DNA of 64,000 nucleotides from Novosphingobium sp. KA1 (GCF_017309955.1 NZ_CP021247.1:3373001-3437000), one strand, 5' to 3'. Counted from the stretch's first letter, positions 31,340-41,996 are shown. The notes: generated by a model from the sequence alone, not told the origin. Translations and numbers: made by a program.

Positions 31340-31376
31340 ACCACGCCAGATCAAAACAATAACGGGAGAGAACGAC

Positions 31377-32279
31377 ATGGCAGCAACGGCAAAACCGACC
31401 CCGCCGCGAAAACGGCGCTGCGTGGTGGTGACCGGCGCAAGCTCGGGCATCGGCCGCGCCGCCGCACAGGCCTTTGCACGCATGGGCTGGCACGTCATCG
31501 GCACCGGCCGCGACGAGGCCCGCTGCGACGATGCGGCCCAGCAGATTGCCGCCGCCGCCAGCCGAGAGGCGCGGGTGGACATGCTGCGCGGCGATTTCAC
31601 GGAAATGCGCGAGGTCCTGCGCATCTCCCGCGAGATCGCCGAGCTGACCGACCATGTCGATGTCCTGGTGAACAACGCCGGCGGTGTCCGCGACGGGTAT
31701 TATCGCACCTCCGACGGCCTGGAGGCGACATTTGCCGCCAATCACCTTTCCGCCTTTCTCCTGACCCGCGAACTCATGCCGCTGCTGGAGCGGGCCGCGG
31801 GAGACAGCGCCCCCGGACTGGTGCGGGTCATCGCGGTCTCATCGGCAGGTCACGCGGCCTGCTCCGGGATGCGCTGGTACGATCTGGCGATGAAGGCGGC
31901 ATTCGACGCCAATGCCGCCTATTGCCAGGCCAAGCTCGCCAACCTGCTGTTCGCGCGCGAGCTTGACCGCAAGGTTCGCGACAGGGGCATCGTCTCGCTG
32001 GCCATGCACCCCGGCCGCGTGGCGTCGAACTTCGCCAGCCACGCCGACCCGCAGATGCAGGCTTGGATGAGAGGGAATGACACCGTGCCGCCGGAGCAGC
32101 CAGCCCGAACCCTCGTCTGGATGGCCAATGCACAGGAACTGGGCGGCATGGGCGGGCGCTATTTCCACGATCTCGGGGAGGAGGAGCCGGCGCCTCAGGC
32201 GCGGGATGATACCGCTGCCGCGAAACTCTGGGCCGAGAGCGAGAAGATGCTGCAAGCGATTCTCGCATCCGCCTCATAA
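31377..32279 (+). CDS. SDR family NAD(P)-dependent oxidoreductase
   Basis: 300 residues, retinol-dehydrogenase-like short-chain dehydrogenase. The cofactor motif is VVTGASSGIGRAAAQAF near residue 18, NNAGG follows, the catalytic serine is in AVSSAGHAA, and the YxxxK pair in AAYCQAKLANLLFARELD. Shine-Dalgarno gggag at 8 bases. Following the TetR gene by 37 bases, it may be in the same operon and could reduce the aldehyde made by the LuxC/LuxE pair, but this is context only. Confidence 0.92.
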   Translation: MAATAKPTPPRKRRCVVVTGASSGIGRAAAQAFARMGWHVIGTGRDEARCDDAAQQIAAAASREARVDMLRGDFTEMREVLRISREIAELTDHVDVLVNNAGGVRDGYYRTSDGLEATFAANHLSAFLLTRELMPLLERAAGDSAPGLVRVIAVSSAGHAACSGMRWYDLAMKAAFDANAAYCQAKLANLLFARELDRKVRDRGIVSLAMHPGRVASNFASHADPQMQAWMRGNDTVPPEQPARTLVWMANAQELGGMGGRYFHDLGEEEPAPQARDDTAAAKLWAESEKMLQAILASAS

Positions 32280-32622
32280 CGGACTGAAAAAGAACCGTCC
32301 CGTACCCGCGCCAGTCGAGGGGGTTGGATGTGGCGCGAGTACGGGACGGCGGTGCGACCCGTAAGGCTGTCGCCGGGATGGGCAGAAGGGGAAGTCTGCA
32401 TTTCCGCGATCACCGAGGCTGTTGTGATCGTTGGCGACAGGCAAGGAATACCGCGCTTCGCAAACGATATCATTAGGACTTTCGACCGGGGGGCAAACGC
32501 CTGTGCGACAGGCAACGTCCGGCTAACCATCCCCTGCCCCCGAACCACGATCATGCCGCGCTTGACCTGTCCGGATCGCCAGCCGAAAGACCGCCGTGCG
32601 CTATCCCAGGAGCCTTCTCACG
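32280..32622. other. 343-base intergenic region with a long hairpin
   Basis: No convincing protein frame on either strand. It holds a 19-bp hairpin at 32295-32349 (listed separately) and a smaller inverted repeat cctgt/acagg near 32500. A TTGACC at 32562-32567 could be a -35 for the CoA-ester lyase, but no good -10 follows. Composition is less coding-like than the flanks. Confidence 0.6.
32286..32349 (-). terminator. strong terminator-like hairpin reading on the minus strand
   Basis: Arms 32295-32313 and 32331-32349 pair over 19 bp with one G-U, loop 17 bases. The poly-A stretch at 32288-32292 becomes a U tract only when read on the minus strand; on the plus strand no T run follows. No minus-strand gene is evident just upstream of it, so it may end a small unannotated RNA from about 32360-32600. 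Confidence 0.55.
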
Positions 32623-33513
32623 ATGACTGCCTCGTCCGCCACCCCGACCGTCCCGCGCCCGCGTCGCAGCGCGCTCTACCTGCCCGCCTCGAACGCCAAG
32701 GCGATTGCCAAAGCACGCACGCTGCCTTGCGACGTGGTCATCCTCGATCTGGAGGACGCCGTCGCGCCCGAGGCCAAGGACGAGGCGCGCGATGCCGCGA
32801 TCGCGGCCATTGCACAAGGCGGTTTCGGTCACCGTGAACTGGTGATCCGCGCCAATGGACTCGACACCGAATGGGGCGCGGCGGATCTTGCCGCGATTGC
32901 CGGGTCGCAGGCCGATGCGGTGCTGGTCCCCAAGGTCAACGATGCCGCGGATATCGCGCGCTACGAGAATGCGCTTGCCGGCGCGCCGCCGCGGATGCGG
33001 CTCTGGGCGATGATCGAGACGTGTGCGAGCGTCGGCAACCTGCCCGCCATCGCCGCCATGGCACACACGACCCGGCTTGCCCTCTGGATCATGGGCACCA
33101 ACGATCTGGCCAAGGAAATGCGCGCGCAGCTGACGCCTTGCCGAACGCCGTTCCTGCCGTTCCTGTCGATGGCGGTTGCCGCTGCCCGTGCCAACGGCAT
33201 CTCCATTCTCGACGGCGTCTGCAACGAGTTCCGCGACCTCGACCTGTTCGAGGCGGAAGCCCGCCAGGGGCTGATGTTCGGTTTTGACGGCAAGAGCCTG
33301 ATCCATCCTGCCCAGATCGATCCCTGCAACACGGTGTTTTCACCCAGCGAAACCGATCTGGCATGGGCGCGCGGCGTGATCGAGGCTTTTGGCCTGCCCG
33401 AAAACCGGGGCAAGGGCGCCATCCGCGTCGACGGCAAGATGACCGAACTGCTCCACCTCGACCAGGCACGACGCCTGCTTGCGGTGGCCGAACAGATCGC
33501 TGCTGCCGGCTGA
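32623..33513 (+). CDS. HpcH/HpaI aldolase/citrate-lyase family (CitE-type CoA-ester lyase)
   Basis: 296 residues from ATG 32623, with aggag 10 bases upstream; a GTG at 32596 is an alternative. The fold is shown by RSALYLPASNAKAIAKA, the acidic metal motif VVILDLEDAVAPEAKDEAR, the RANGLDTEW strand, the catalytic Glu region WAMIETCASV, and FGFDGKSLIHPAQI near the end. Family members cleave malyl-, citramalyl- or hydroxyacyl-CoA esters. Substrate undetermined. It is 343 bases after the SDR gene, so operon membership is uncertain. Confidence 0.92.
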   Translation: MTASSATPTVPRPRRSALYLPASNAKAIAKARTLPCDVVILDLEDAVAPEAKDEARDAAIAAIAQGGFGHRELVIRANGLDTEWGAADLAAIAGSQADAVLVPKVNDAADIARYENALAGAPPRMRLWAMIETCASVGNLPAIAAMAHTTRLALWIMGTNDLAKEMRAQLTPCRTPFLPFLSMAVAAARANGISILDGVCNEFRDLDLFEAEARQGLMFGFDGKSLIHPAQIDPCNTVFSPSETDLAWARGVIEAFGLPENRGKGAIRVDGKMTELLHLDQARRLLAVAEQIAAAG

Positions 33514-33517
33514 TATG

Positions 33518-33560
33518 AAAAAGGGGCGGTAAAGCCCGCCCCTTTCCCGTTTTTTTTGGA
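33518..33560. terminator. bidirectional terminator between CoA-ester lyase and M28 peptidase
   Basis: Ten-bp stem (33520-33529 with 33536-33545, arm aaaggggcgg), A run before and an eight-T run after (33550-33557). Confidence 0.85.
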
Positions 33561-33569
33561 TGATCCGGC

Positions 33570-34940
33570 TTATTCGCCCTGGGCCGGAACCTTGGCGATC
33601 TCACCCGCCTCGTTGGCAACGACCTTGAGCACCGCCGTCCAGGCATCGACGTTCTGCTGGAGCGCCGCCGGGTCCACCTTGTCGAGCGTATCGTCGGGCG
33701 TGTGGTGCAGATCGAAGTAATGGGTGCCATCCTGCCCCAGATCGATCACCGCCAGGTTCTGGGCCTGAATGATCCCGGAGACATCCTCGCCGCCATCGGC
33801 CGCACCGGCATGCGGGGTGATGCCCATCGGCCACAGCGCGGCCTTCACCTTGTCCACCATGGCCTGGTTCTGCGGCGCGGCGGAGAACTTCACCTGCCAG
33901 ACCTTGTCCGCGCCGAAGTCGCTTTCCATCGCCAGCGCATGGGGTTCGGAGCCATGCATCTTCACATAGGCCGCGTTGCCGCCATTGCTCAGGCCCATTT
34001 CCTCGTTACCGGCCCAGAGCACGCGGATGGTGCGCAGCGTCTGCCCGCCCTTCTGCGCGGCAAGCGCGGCAGCAGTGACGATGGCGCAGCCCGAGGCATC
34101 GTCGATGGCACCGGTGCCGAGGTCCCAGGAATCGAGGTGGCAGGCCAGCACGATCTTCGGCAGAGAGGGATCACGGCCCGGCAGTTCAGCGATCACGTTG
34201 CCCGATGGAGCGTTGGGGAACGGCTTGCCCGCCAGCGTCAACTCCATCTTCATCGGCTGACCGCGGCTGGCGATGCGAGCAATGAGGTCAGCGTCCGGGT
34301 TGGAAACAGCGCCAGCCGGAATACCGGCGACACCCTTGGGGAACACCGTCACGCCGGTGTGCGGATTGCGGTGGCTGTCCGTACCGGCCGAACGGATGAC
34401 GATCGCCGAAGCGCCCTTCTGCGAGGCCAGCGCCGGACCCTTGCGGCGCACATCGCCGTAGGGCCCGTAGCCCGAACCGTCCTGCGCGGCCCGCATGGCG
34501 TGATCGACAAACGCGATCTTGCCCTTCAACGAACCATCGGGCTCGGCGCGCAGCGCATCAAGGGTCGGGAAATAGACCATTTCCGCCTTGAGTCCGCCCG
34601 CCGGCGTCGGCACCGACATGCCCAGCGCGGCGATCGCCAGCGGCTGGCTATAGGGCGCGGTGAGCACGGCCTTTTCCTCGCCGCGCGTCCACGCGAGCGT
34701 GGTGAACGGCTCCACCTTGACGTTCTGGAACCCCAGCGCCTTCAGCTTCGCGTCCGCCCATGCCCGGGCGCGGCCCTCGGCATCCGATCCGGCGATGCGC
34801 GGGCCGATCTCGGTGGTCAGCCCCTCGACGATGTCCCAGGCGACGCCCGAACCTTGCGTCGGCGTGGCGAATGCGGGAACAGCGACAAGCGCGGCGGCGG
34901 AAGCGGCGAGAAGCGCCGCGCGGGTGAATGAGCGTTGCAT
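33570..34940 (-). CDS. exported M28 family zinc metallopeptidase
   Basis: 456 residues with a signal peptide (MQRSFTRAALLAASAAALVA). A PA-like insert precedes the catalytic domain. Zinc ligands can be followed: H and D in ACHLDSWDLGTGAIDDASG, the catalytic E pair in WAGNEEMGLSNGG, D in MESDFGADKV and H in THYFDLHHTPDDTLDKVD. Aminopeptidase or carboxypeptidase specificity is not decided by the sequence. Monocistronic by its surroundings. Confidence 0.93.
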   Translation of the reverse strand: MQRSFTRAALLAASAAALVAVPAFATPTQGSGVAWDIVEGLTTEIGPRIAGSDAEGRARAWADAKLKALGFQNVKVEPFTTLAWTRGEEKAVLTAPYSQPLAIAALGMSVPTPAGGLKAEMVYFPTLDALRAEPDGSLKGKIAFVDHAMRAAQDGSGYGPYGDVRRKGPALASQKGASAIVIRSAGTDSHRNPHTGVTVFPKGVAGIPAGAVSNPDADLIARIASRGQPMKMELTLAGKPFPNAPSGNVIAELPGRDPSLPKIVLACHLDSWDLGTGAIDDASGCAIVTAAALAAQKGGQTLRTIRVLWAGNEEMGLSNGGNAAYVKMHGSEPHALAMESDFGADKVWQVKFSAAPQNQAMVDKVKAALWPMGITPHAGAADGGEDVSGIIQAQNLAVIDLGQDGTHYFDLHHTPDDTLDKVDPAALQQNVDAWTAVLKVVANEAGEIAKVPAQGE

Positions 34941-35204
34941 GTCAACTGGCTAGCCCGGCTTGGTCATTCTGCCAACGGGGGCATTGCGAAATTTGGGCAA
35001 GCCCCGCCTCCGCCGAACGCCCCCTTGAAACTCCCCGGGTAGCCCCGACGTTCCGGCCCCGACGTTCCAGTCATCGTGTCAGGCGGGACATGGCACGCGC
35101 CGGTTCCCCGCCGCTGCCCTTGGCAACAGGGGCGCGCGCCTGTAGAGCGGCGCCCAAGACACCCGACATTTCGATCTTACAGACTTTCCATCCAGAGGAA
35201 TCCG

Positions 35205-36878
<1,674 letters not shown>

Positions 36879-36900
36879 CCTTAGCGATTTAGCTGATATT

Positions 36901-36946
36901 ACAAGGCCGTCGTCCCAAAACATGGACGGCGGCCTTGTTCATTTTA
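36901..36946 (+). terminator. rho-independent terminator of ettA
   Basis: Fifteen-bp stem with one G-U (36901-36915 with 36924-36938), 8-base loop, then tcatttt. Confidence 0.88.
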
Positions 36947-37074
36947 AGATCCGGTAAAATGAACAAATGGCAACAGCACGGTTCACCGGTGCGACAGCCG
37001 ATGGGGTATAACTACTCGTCATAGGATAAGTCGCGGGTCGCCTGCGACAAGTCCGGTTTGGAGACCGGAAGACA

Positions 37075-38022
37075 ATGACAAAGGGTACGACACTGAAGTT
37101 CCTCAAGGGTGCGGGTGCAGCTGGTGCCATGGCGGTGGCGCTGACCTCGCTCGCGGCAACCCCGGCGATGGCGGATGACGACCGCCGCGGCAGCGAAACG
37201 CGCAGCGAACGCAGCGGCGGCAACGGCAGTTGGCGCGGCAATCGCGGCGCTCCGCAGCAGGCCCAGCAACCGCGTCCGCAGATGCGTGCACCGCAGCAGC
37301 AAGGTGGCGGCCAGCCCCAGGCTCCCCGCCCTGATGCCCAGCGGCCTGCGCAGGGCAATGGCGGCAACGCCTGGCGCGGACAGGGCCAGCCGTCGCGCAC
37401 GCCGGACTGGGCCCGCAATCTGGGCAACAATCGCCCCGGCGCCAACACCGACCGGAACCGTCCTTCCGACAATCAGTCCGGGCGCCCGTCGTGGCAGGGT
37501 GGTCGTGACGGCCCTGATCGCGGTCCCGATGGACGTCCTGATCGCGGGCCTGACCGTGGTCCCGATCGGGGGCCCGATCGGGGGGCAGACACTCGTCCCG
37601 ACCGGGATCGTGACGGGGCCAACCGCTGGAACGACCGCGACCGTGATCGCACCCCCGCATGGAAGGGCGACAGGCAGGGCGGTGACCGCCGCTGGAGCAA
37701 CGACGACCACCGCTGGGACCGCAACGACTGGCGCCGCGACAACCGCTACGACTGGCGCGACTATCGTGACCGCCACCGCTCGGTCTACCGCTCACGGCCC
37801 TACTACGCCCCTTATCGCGGCTATTCGTACCGCCGCCTGAGCATCGGTTTCTACATGAGCTCGATGTTCTACGGCAGTTCCTACTGGCTCGACGATCCCT
37901 GGATGTATCGCCTGCCGCCCGTCTACGGCCCCTACCGCTGGGTCCGCTACTACGACGACGTGCTGCTGGTCGACACGTACACCGGCGAAGTGGTCGACGT
38001 GATCTACGACTTCTTCTGGTAA
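37075..38022 (+). CDS. RcnB-like exported protein with a long charged repeat region
   Basis: 315 residues: signal peptide (to about residue 33), then some 150 residues rich in Gln, Gly, Pro, Arg and Asp. This includes a tandem of the tetrapeptide PDRG repeated about six times near residues 145-170. A Trp/Arg/Asp-rich stretch follows, then the C-terminal RcnB-type domain (DVLLVDTYTGEVVDVIYDFFW). The RcnB family is periplasmic; one member tunes nickel and cobalt efflux in E. coli, but most are uncharacterised. The repeat DNA at 37500-37610 could vary in length between strains. A terminator follows. Confidence 0.82.
   Translation: MTKGTTLKFLKGAGAAGAMAVALTSLAATPAMADDDRRGSETRSERSGGNGSWRGNRGAPQQAQQPRPQMRAPQQQGGGQPQAPRPDAQRPAQGNGGNAWRGQGQPSRTPDWARNLGNNRPGANTDRNRPSDNQSGRPSWQGGRDGPDRGPDGRPDRGPDRGPDRGPDRGADTRPDRDRDGANRWNDRDRDRTPAWKGDRQGGDRRWSNDDHRWDRNDWRRDNRYDWRDYRDRHRSVYRSRPYYAPYRGYSYRRLSIGFYMSSMFYGSSYWLDDPWMYRLPPVYGPYRWVRYYDDVLLVDTYTGEVVDVIYDFFW
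37497..37605 (+). repeat. 12-bp-period tandem repeat inside the RcnB-like gene
   Basis: Imperfect copies of a 12-base unit related to gatcgcggtccc encode PDRG tetrapeptides. Third positions vary between copies, so the repeat is kept at protein level and is not freshly expanded. Confidence 0.7.
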
Positions 38023-38029
38023 TTCGAGA

Positions 38030-38066
38030 AATGCCTCCGAAGTCCCTGCTTCGGAGGCATTTTCAT
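38030..38066 (+). terminator. rho-independent terminator of the RcnB-like gene
   Basis: Thirteen-bp perfect stem (38030-38042 with 38049-38061, arm aatgcctccgaag) and a T-rich end. Confidence 0.9.
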
Positions 38067-38122
38067 GAACGTAACCGGCAACCGATTGATCTTGTCGAAT
38101 GCCGCGCTAAGCTGATCCGGCA

Positions 38123-38788
38123 ATGGCGCAAGAACACCATCCAGATTGCGAAGCGCTCGCCCGGATCGGTGCCGATGTTCGTGATCGCCTCTCGCTGATG
38201 GCGGCTGCAAGGCGCGTCGCCGTCGATGATGCGGAAATCTATACCATCGCCAACTTCCTCCCTTCCGCCACCTGCCGGCGGCTGACGGCCCTGATCGACG
38301 CCGTCGCCTGCCCTTCCCGGCTGGTCGAGGAAGCGAACTGGGAGGGATACCGCACCAGCTACTCCGGCGATATAGACCCCGGAGACGCCACCGTCCGCGA
38401 CCTCGAGCGGGAACTGGCGCACCTTACCGGGCTCGACACCACCCGCAGCGAATGCGCGCAAGGCCAGCGCTACCTCACGGGGGAATATTACCACGAGCAC
38501 TGGGACTGGTTCGATACCAAGGCCGCCTACTGGGCGGGAGAGGATCGCAACGGCGGACAGCGCAGCTGGACGGCGATGGTCTATCTCAACGCCGTCGAGG
38601 AAGGCGGGTACACCGATTTCACCCGCCTCGGCCTGCGTGTCGCGCCCTGCCCCGGCACCTTGCTCTTATGGAACAACGCCCTGCCCGACGGCACGCCCAA
38701 TCCCTGGACAATCCACGCGGCCCGCCCCGTCGTGCGCGGGGTGAAGTACGTCGTCACCAAATGGTATCGCGCCCGCACCTGGCAATAG
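38123..38788 (+). CDS. 2-oxoglutarate/Fe(II)-dependent oxygenase (prolyl-4-hydroxylase type)
   Basis: 221 residues with the P4H-type jelly roll in the C-terminal two thirds. Iron ligands: HWD in EYYHEHWDWFD and the distal His in NPWTIHAARPVVRGVKYVV, with the Lys nearby to bind 2-oxoglutarate. The segment SWTAMVYLNAVEEGGYTDF is the family core. Substrate, free or peptide proline or another residue, is unknown. It converges with the DUF1003 gene, ending 6 bases from its stop. Confidence 0.9.
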   Translation: MAQEHHPDCEALARIGADVRDRLSLMAAARRVAVDDAEIYTIANFLPSATCRRLTALIDAVACPSRLVEEANWEGYRTSYSGDIDPGDATVRDLERELAHLTGLDTTRSECAQGQRYLTGEYYHEHWDWFDTKAAYWAGEDRNGGQRSWTAMVYLNAVEEGGYTDFTRLGLRVAPCPGTLLLWNNALPDGTPNPWTIHAARPVVRGVKYVVTKWYRARTWQ

Positions 38789-38794
38789 CGATCC

Positions 38795-39325
38795 TCAGCA
38801 TTCCTCGCCGTTTTCGGCGGCCTTGCGATTGTCGAGATATTCCATCAGCTGATCGAAGCGGCGGTGCAGCCGGATGATTTCCAGCTGCGTGCGCAAGTTC
38901 ACCTCATAGTCGTGCCGCGCGGTGATGCGGTCCTTGTCCGCCTGCCGGTTCTGGCTCATCATGATGACCGGTGCCTGGATCGCCGCCAGCATCGAGAGCA
39001 TCAGGTTCAGGAAGATATAGGGATAGGCGTCGAAGGGCTTGACGCCCAGCATCTGCAGCACGCTCGAATTGAGCAGCATCCAGCCAAACAGCACCACCGC
39101 AAAGGCGATGATGAACCCCCAGCTGCCGCCGACCGCCGCCACCTTGTCGGCGATGCGGTCGCCGTGCGAGGCGTGCATGGCCGCCAGTTCGTCGGCATCG
39201 GGCCCGACCAGAGTGCCAGCGGCCAGCCGGCCCAGCACCCGCCGATCCTCGGGATCGAGCTCCTCCAGCTTGCGCCCGAGGAGTTCTTCAGCGAGTTCCT
39301 CGGGCGTTCGCGGGTTCTTACGCAT
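38795..39325 (-). CDS. DUF1003 membrane protein
   Basis: 176 residues. Two transmembrane segments (WGFIIAFAVVLFGWMLLNSS and the IFLNLMLSMLAAIQAPVIMM region) separated by FDAYPYIF, then the typical MSQNRQADKDRITARHDYEVN and a cytoplasmic coiled helix. This is the standard DUF1003 layout; role unknown. It lies 18 bases downstream of lysS on the opposite side of its start? No: lysS ends upstream at 39344 only in coordinates and both run on the minus strand, with lysS following DUF1003. Confidence 0.88.
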   Translation of the reverse strand: MRKNPRTPEELAEELLGRKLEELDPEDRRVLGRLAAGTLVGPDADELAAMHASHGDRIADKVAAVGGSWGFIIAFAVVLFGWMLLNSSVLQMLGVKPFDAYPYIFLNLMLSMLAAIQAPVIMMSQNRQADKDRITARHDYEVNLRTQLEIIRLHRRFDQLMEYLDNRKAAENGEEC

Positions 39326-39343
39326 TCAGGCTAGACTCCGACC

Positions 39344-40957
39344 TCAGGCGGCCGAAAGGGCCTCGGCGATCAGTTTGCGCGTTTCAGGCACGCCGTAAAG
39401 GGCGATGAAGCTGCCCATGCGCGGCCCCTGCGGCGAACCGAGCAGGGTTTCGTAGAGGGCCTTGAACCAGTCACGCAGGCTTTCGAAACCGTAAGCCTCG
39501 TTCTTGCCGATCTCATAGACGGCGTTCTGAAGGTTTTCGGCCGTCGCCTCACCGCCCAGCTTCTCCAGCTCGGCATCCAGCACCTTGAGCGCTTCGGCCT
39601 CATTGGCGGTCGGCGCGCGGCGCTTCAGGGTCGGCGCGATGAAGTCGCGGTTGGTGGCAAGCGCCGCGCGGACCATCTCGCCCAGTTCCGGGTGCGCCTC
39701 GGGACGGGCATCCTCGATGTAGTTGCCGAGGTAGGACCAGACCTGTTCCGCCGTCGCATCCGCGCCCAGCACGCCCACGAGGTTGAGCAAAAGCGAGAAC
39801 GTCACCGGCACGCTGTCGCCCGCGCCCTCACCTTCGCCATTGGCGCGCAGCAGATGCCAGACCGGGTTGCCAAGCTGCTTGTCCAGCGCCTGATCGGCAA
39901 GGTTGCCACGGAACTGCCAGTATTCGTCGACCGCCTTGGGGATCACGCCGACGTGAAGCTGCTTGGCGCTCTTGGGTTCGCGGAACAGGTAGAAGCCCAA
40001 GGATTCCTCGGTGCCATAAGTCAGCCACTGCTCGATGGTCAGGCCGTTGCCCTTGGACTTCGAAATCTTCTCGCCGTTCTCGTCGAGGAACAGTTCGTAG
40101 ATCAGCCCTTCCGGCTTGCGGCCGCCCAGCACCTGCACGATCTTGCCCGACTGGGTGACCGAATCGGTAAGGTCCTTGCCGCACATCTCGTAGTCGACGC
40201 CCAGCGCATACCAGCGCATCGCCCAGTCGACCTTCCACTGCAGCTTGGCCTTGCCGCCGAACACCGATTGTTCGACGACCGAGCCGTCCTCGTCGGTGAA
40301 GCGGACCATGCCGGTCGCCGGATCGAGCACTTCCACGGGCACCTGCAGCACCACCCCGCTGGTCGGCGAGACCGGCAGGATCGGCGAATAGGTCTTGCGG
40401 CGCTCCTCGCGCAGCGTCGGCAACATGATGTCGAGAATGCCCTGGTTGCATTCCAGAACACGGGTCAGCGCGGCATCGAATTCACCGGAATTGTAGCGGT
40501 CGCTGGCCGAGACGAATTCGTAGTCAAAGCCGAAACGGTCGAGAAACTCGCGCAGCATCGCGTTGTTGTGATGGGCAAAGCTCTCATGGGTGCCGAACGG
40601 GTCGGGAATGCGGCTGAGCGGCTTGCCGAGATTCGCGGCCAGAACTTCGGCATTGGGAATGTTGTCGGGAACCTTGCGCAACCCGTCCATGTCGTCCGAG
40701 AAGGCGACAAGGCGCGTGGGCGCACCGCCCGTCAGCGCCTCGTAGGCACGGCGGACCAGCGTGGTGCGCAGCACTTCCTGGAAGGTGCCGATATGCGGCA
40801 GGCCCGAGGGACCGTAGCCCGTCTCGAACAGCACCGGCACAAGCTTTCCGTCCGGGCCGAGTTTTCCATTCGGGAAACGCTTGAGCAGCTTCTGGGCCTC
40901 CTGGAAGGGCCAGGCCTTGGACACACGTGCGGCTTCGATCAGGGCTTGTTCAGTCAT
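39344..40957 (-). CDS. lysS: lysyl-tRNA synthetase, class I
   Basis: Charges tRNA-Lys. 537 residues of the class I (archaeal-type) enzyme, not the class II form of most bacteria. The HIGH box is GYGPSGLPHIGT near residue 50, and the KMSKS box is KISKSKGNGL near residue 290; the C-terminus is an alpha-helical anticodon-binding cage. Start ATG 40957 (MTEQALIEAARVSKAW) is chosen by homology. Class I LysRS is the usual form in alphaproteobacteria. The MscS gene runs divergently 77 bases away, and DUF1003 follows 18 bases downstream on the same strand. Confidence 0.96.
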   Translation of the reverse strand: MTEQALIEAARVSKAWPFQEAQKLLKRFPNGKLGPDGKLVPVLFETGYGPSGLPHIGTFQEVLRTTLVRRAYEALTGGAPTRLVAFSDDMDGLRKVPDNIPNAEVLAANLGKPLSRIPDPFGTHESFAHHNNAMLREFLDRFGFDYEFVSASDRYNSGEFDAALTRVLECNQGILDIMLPTLREERRKTYSPILPVSPTSGVVLQVPVEVLDPATGMVRFTDEDGSVVEQSVFGGKAKLQWKVDWAMRWYALGVDYEMCGKDLTDSVTQSGKIVQVLGGRKPEGLIYELFLDENGEKISKSKGNGLTIEQWLTYGTEESLGFYLFREPKSAKQLHVGVIPKAVDEYWQFRGNLADQALDKQLGNPVWHLLRANGEGEGAGDSVPVTFSLLLNLVGVLGADATAEQVWSYLGNYIEDARPEAHPELGEMVRAALATNRDFIAPTLKRRAPTANEAEALKVLDAELEKLGGEATAENLQNAVYEIGKNEAYGFESLRDWFKALYETLLGSPQGPRMGSFIALYGVPETRKLIAEALSAA

Positions 40958-41034
40958 GCGCGCGCTATGACGCGAATTTGCCGCATTTCGCAAGCGCGAA
41001 GCTGTGCGGGGAACCACTCGAACGGGGAGCCGTT

Positions 41035-41949
41035 GTGAATTTTCAGGTCGCAGAAGGACATGGTCAAGTCGTGAAGTACGTCGATACCCTGCAGAAACAG
41101 CTCGAAAGCATGGCCGAGGGCTTTGTGCAGGCCCTGCCCAGCCTCGTCATCGCGCTCATGGTGCTCATGGTTACCTGGGCGCTGGCCCGCTTCGCCGTGC
41201 GCCTGGCCGACAAGCTGACATCCCGCGCAACGATCCGCAACGATCTCAAGCAATTGCTCGACACTCTTGTACGCCTGTTCGTCTGGATCATCGGCTCGCT
41301 GGTCGCCCTGACGGTGGCAGTGCCGAGCTTCACCCCTGCAGGCGCTTTCGCCGGCCTCGGCGTCGGCGCCCTCGCCATCGGTTTCGCGTTTCAGGACATC
41401 TTCGAGAACTTCCTCGCGGGCGTGCTCATCATGCTGCGCGACAAGATGAACATCGGCGATTCGATCCAGTGCCAGGGCATCACCGGCAAGGTCGAACGCA
41501 TTACCCTGCGCGAAACCCATATCCGCCAGTTCACCGGCGAACTCACGGTCGTGCCCAACTCGATGCTGTTCAAGAACCCGGTGCTCATCCTGACCGACGA
41601 GCCGGTGCGCCGGAACGAAGTCGTCGTCGGCGTCTCCTACGACAGCGACCTCGACGAAGCCGAGCGGGTGATCCGCACTGCAGTGGAAGGAACCGATGGC
41701 CTCGACCTGGCCAAGGGTGTGCTGGTGGTGGCCCAGGAATTCAACGCCAGTTCGGTGGACTTCCTGGTCCAGTGGTGGACGCTGACAACCACAAACGACC
41801 TTCGCGTCGTGAAAAGCGCGGTGATCAAGCGCATCAAGGCGGCGCTCGACCAAGAAGGCATCGAGATCCCCTACCCTTACGTGACCAACACCTTCAAGGA
41901 AGCCCTGCCGATCGATCGCGCCCACACGCCGGACAAGCGCGCGGCCTGA
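41035..41949 (+). CDS. small-conductance mechanosensitive channel (MscS family)
   Basis: 304 residues from GTG 41035, preceded by ggggag. Three N-terminal membrane helices, the pore helix FAGLGVGALAIGFAFQDIFE with its glycine/alanine ridges, then NFLAGVLIMLRDKMNIGD and the cytoplasmic beta domain (TVVPNSMLFKNPV). This is the minimal MscS size. It relieves osmotic pressure in the inner membrane. Confidence 0.94.
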   Translation: MNFQVAEGHGQVVKYVDTLQKQLESMAEGFVQALPSLVIALMVLMVTWALARFAVRLADKLTSRATIRNDLKQLLDTLVRLFVWIIGSLVALTVAVPSFTPAGAFAGLGVGALAIGFAFQDIFENFLAGVLIMLRDKMNIGDSIQCQGITGKVERITLRETHIRQFTGELTVVPNSMLFKNPVLILTDEPVRRNEVVVGVSYDSDLDEAERVIRTAVEGTDGLDLAKGVLVVAQEFNASSVDFLVQWWTLTTTNDLRVVKSAVIKRIKAALDQEGIEIPYPYVTNTFKEALPIDRAHTPDKRAA

Positions 41950-41950
41950 C

Positions 41951-41996
41951 AAAAAATGAAGCGACCCGCCCTCTATCCGGAGAGCGGGTCGCTTCA
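41951..41996 (-). terminator. terminator of the PadR-DUF2218 operon, maybe also of mscS
   Basis: Thirteen-bp perfect stem (41957-41969 with 41984-41996, arm tgaagcgacccgc) extended by ctct/agag inside the loop. The six A residues at 41951-41956 form a U tract on the minus strand. Confidence 0.88.

Noticed and set aside
35042..35070. Direct repeat ccccgacgttcc twice before ettA
   Set aside because: Two 12-base copies only, no wider structure and no clear regulatory place.
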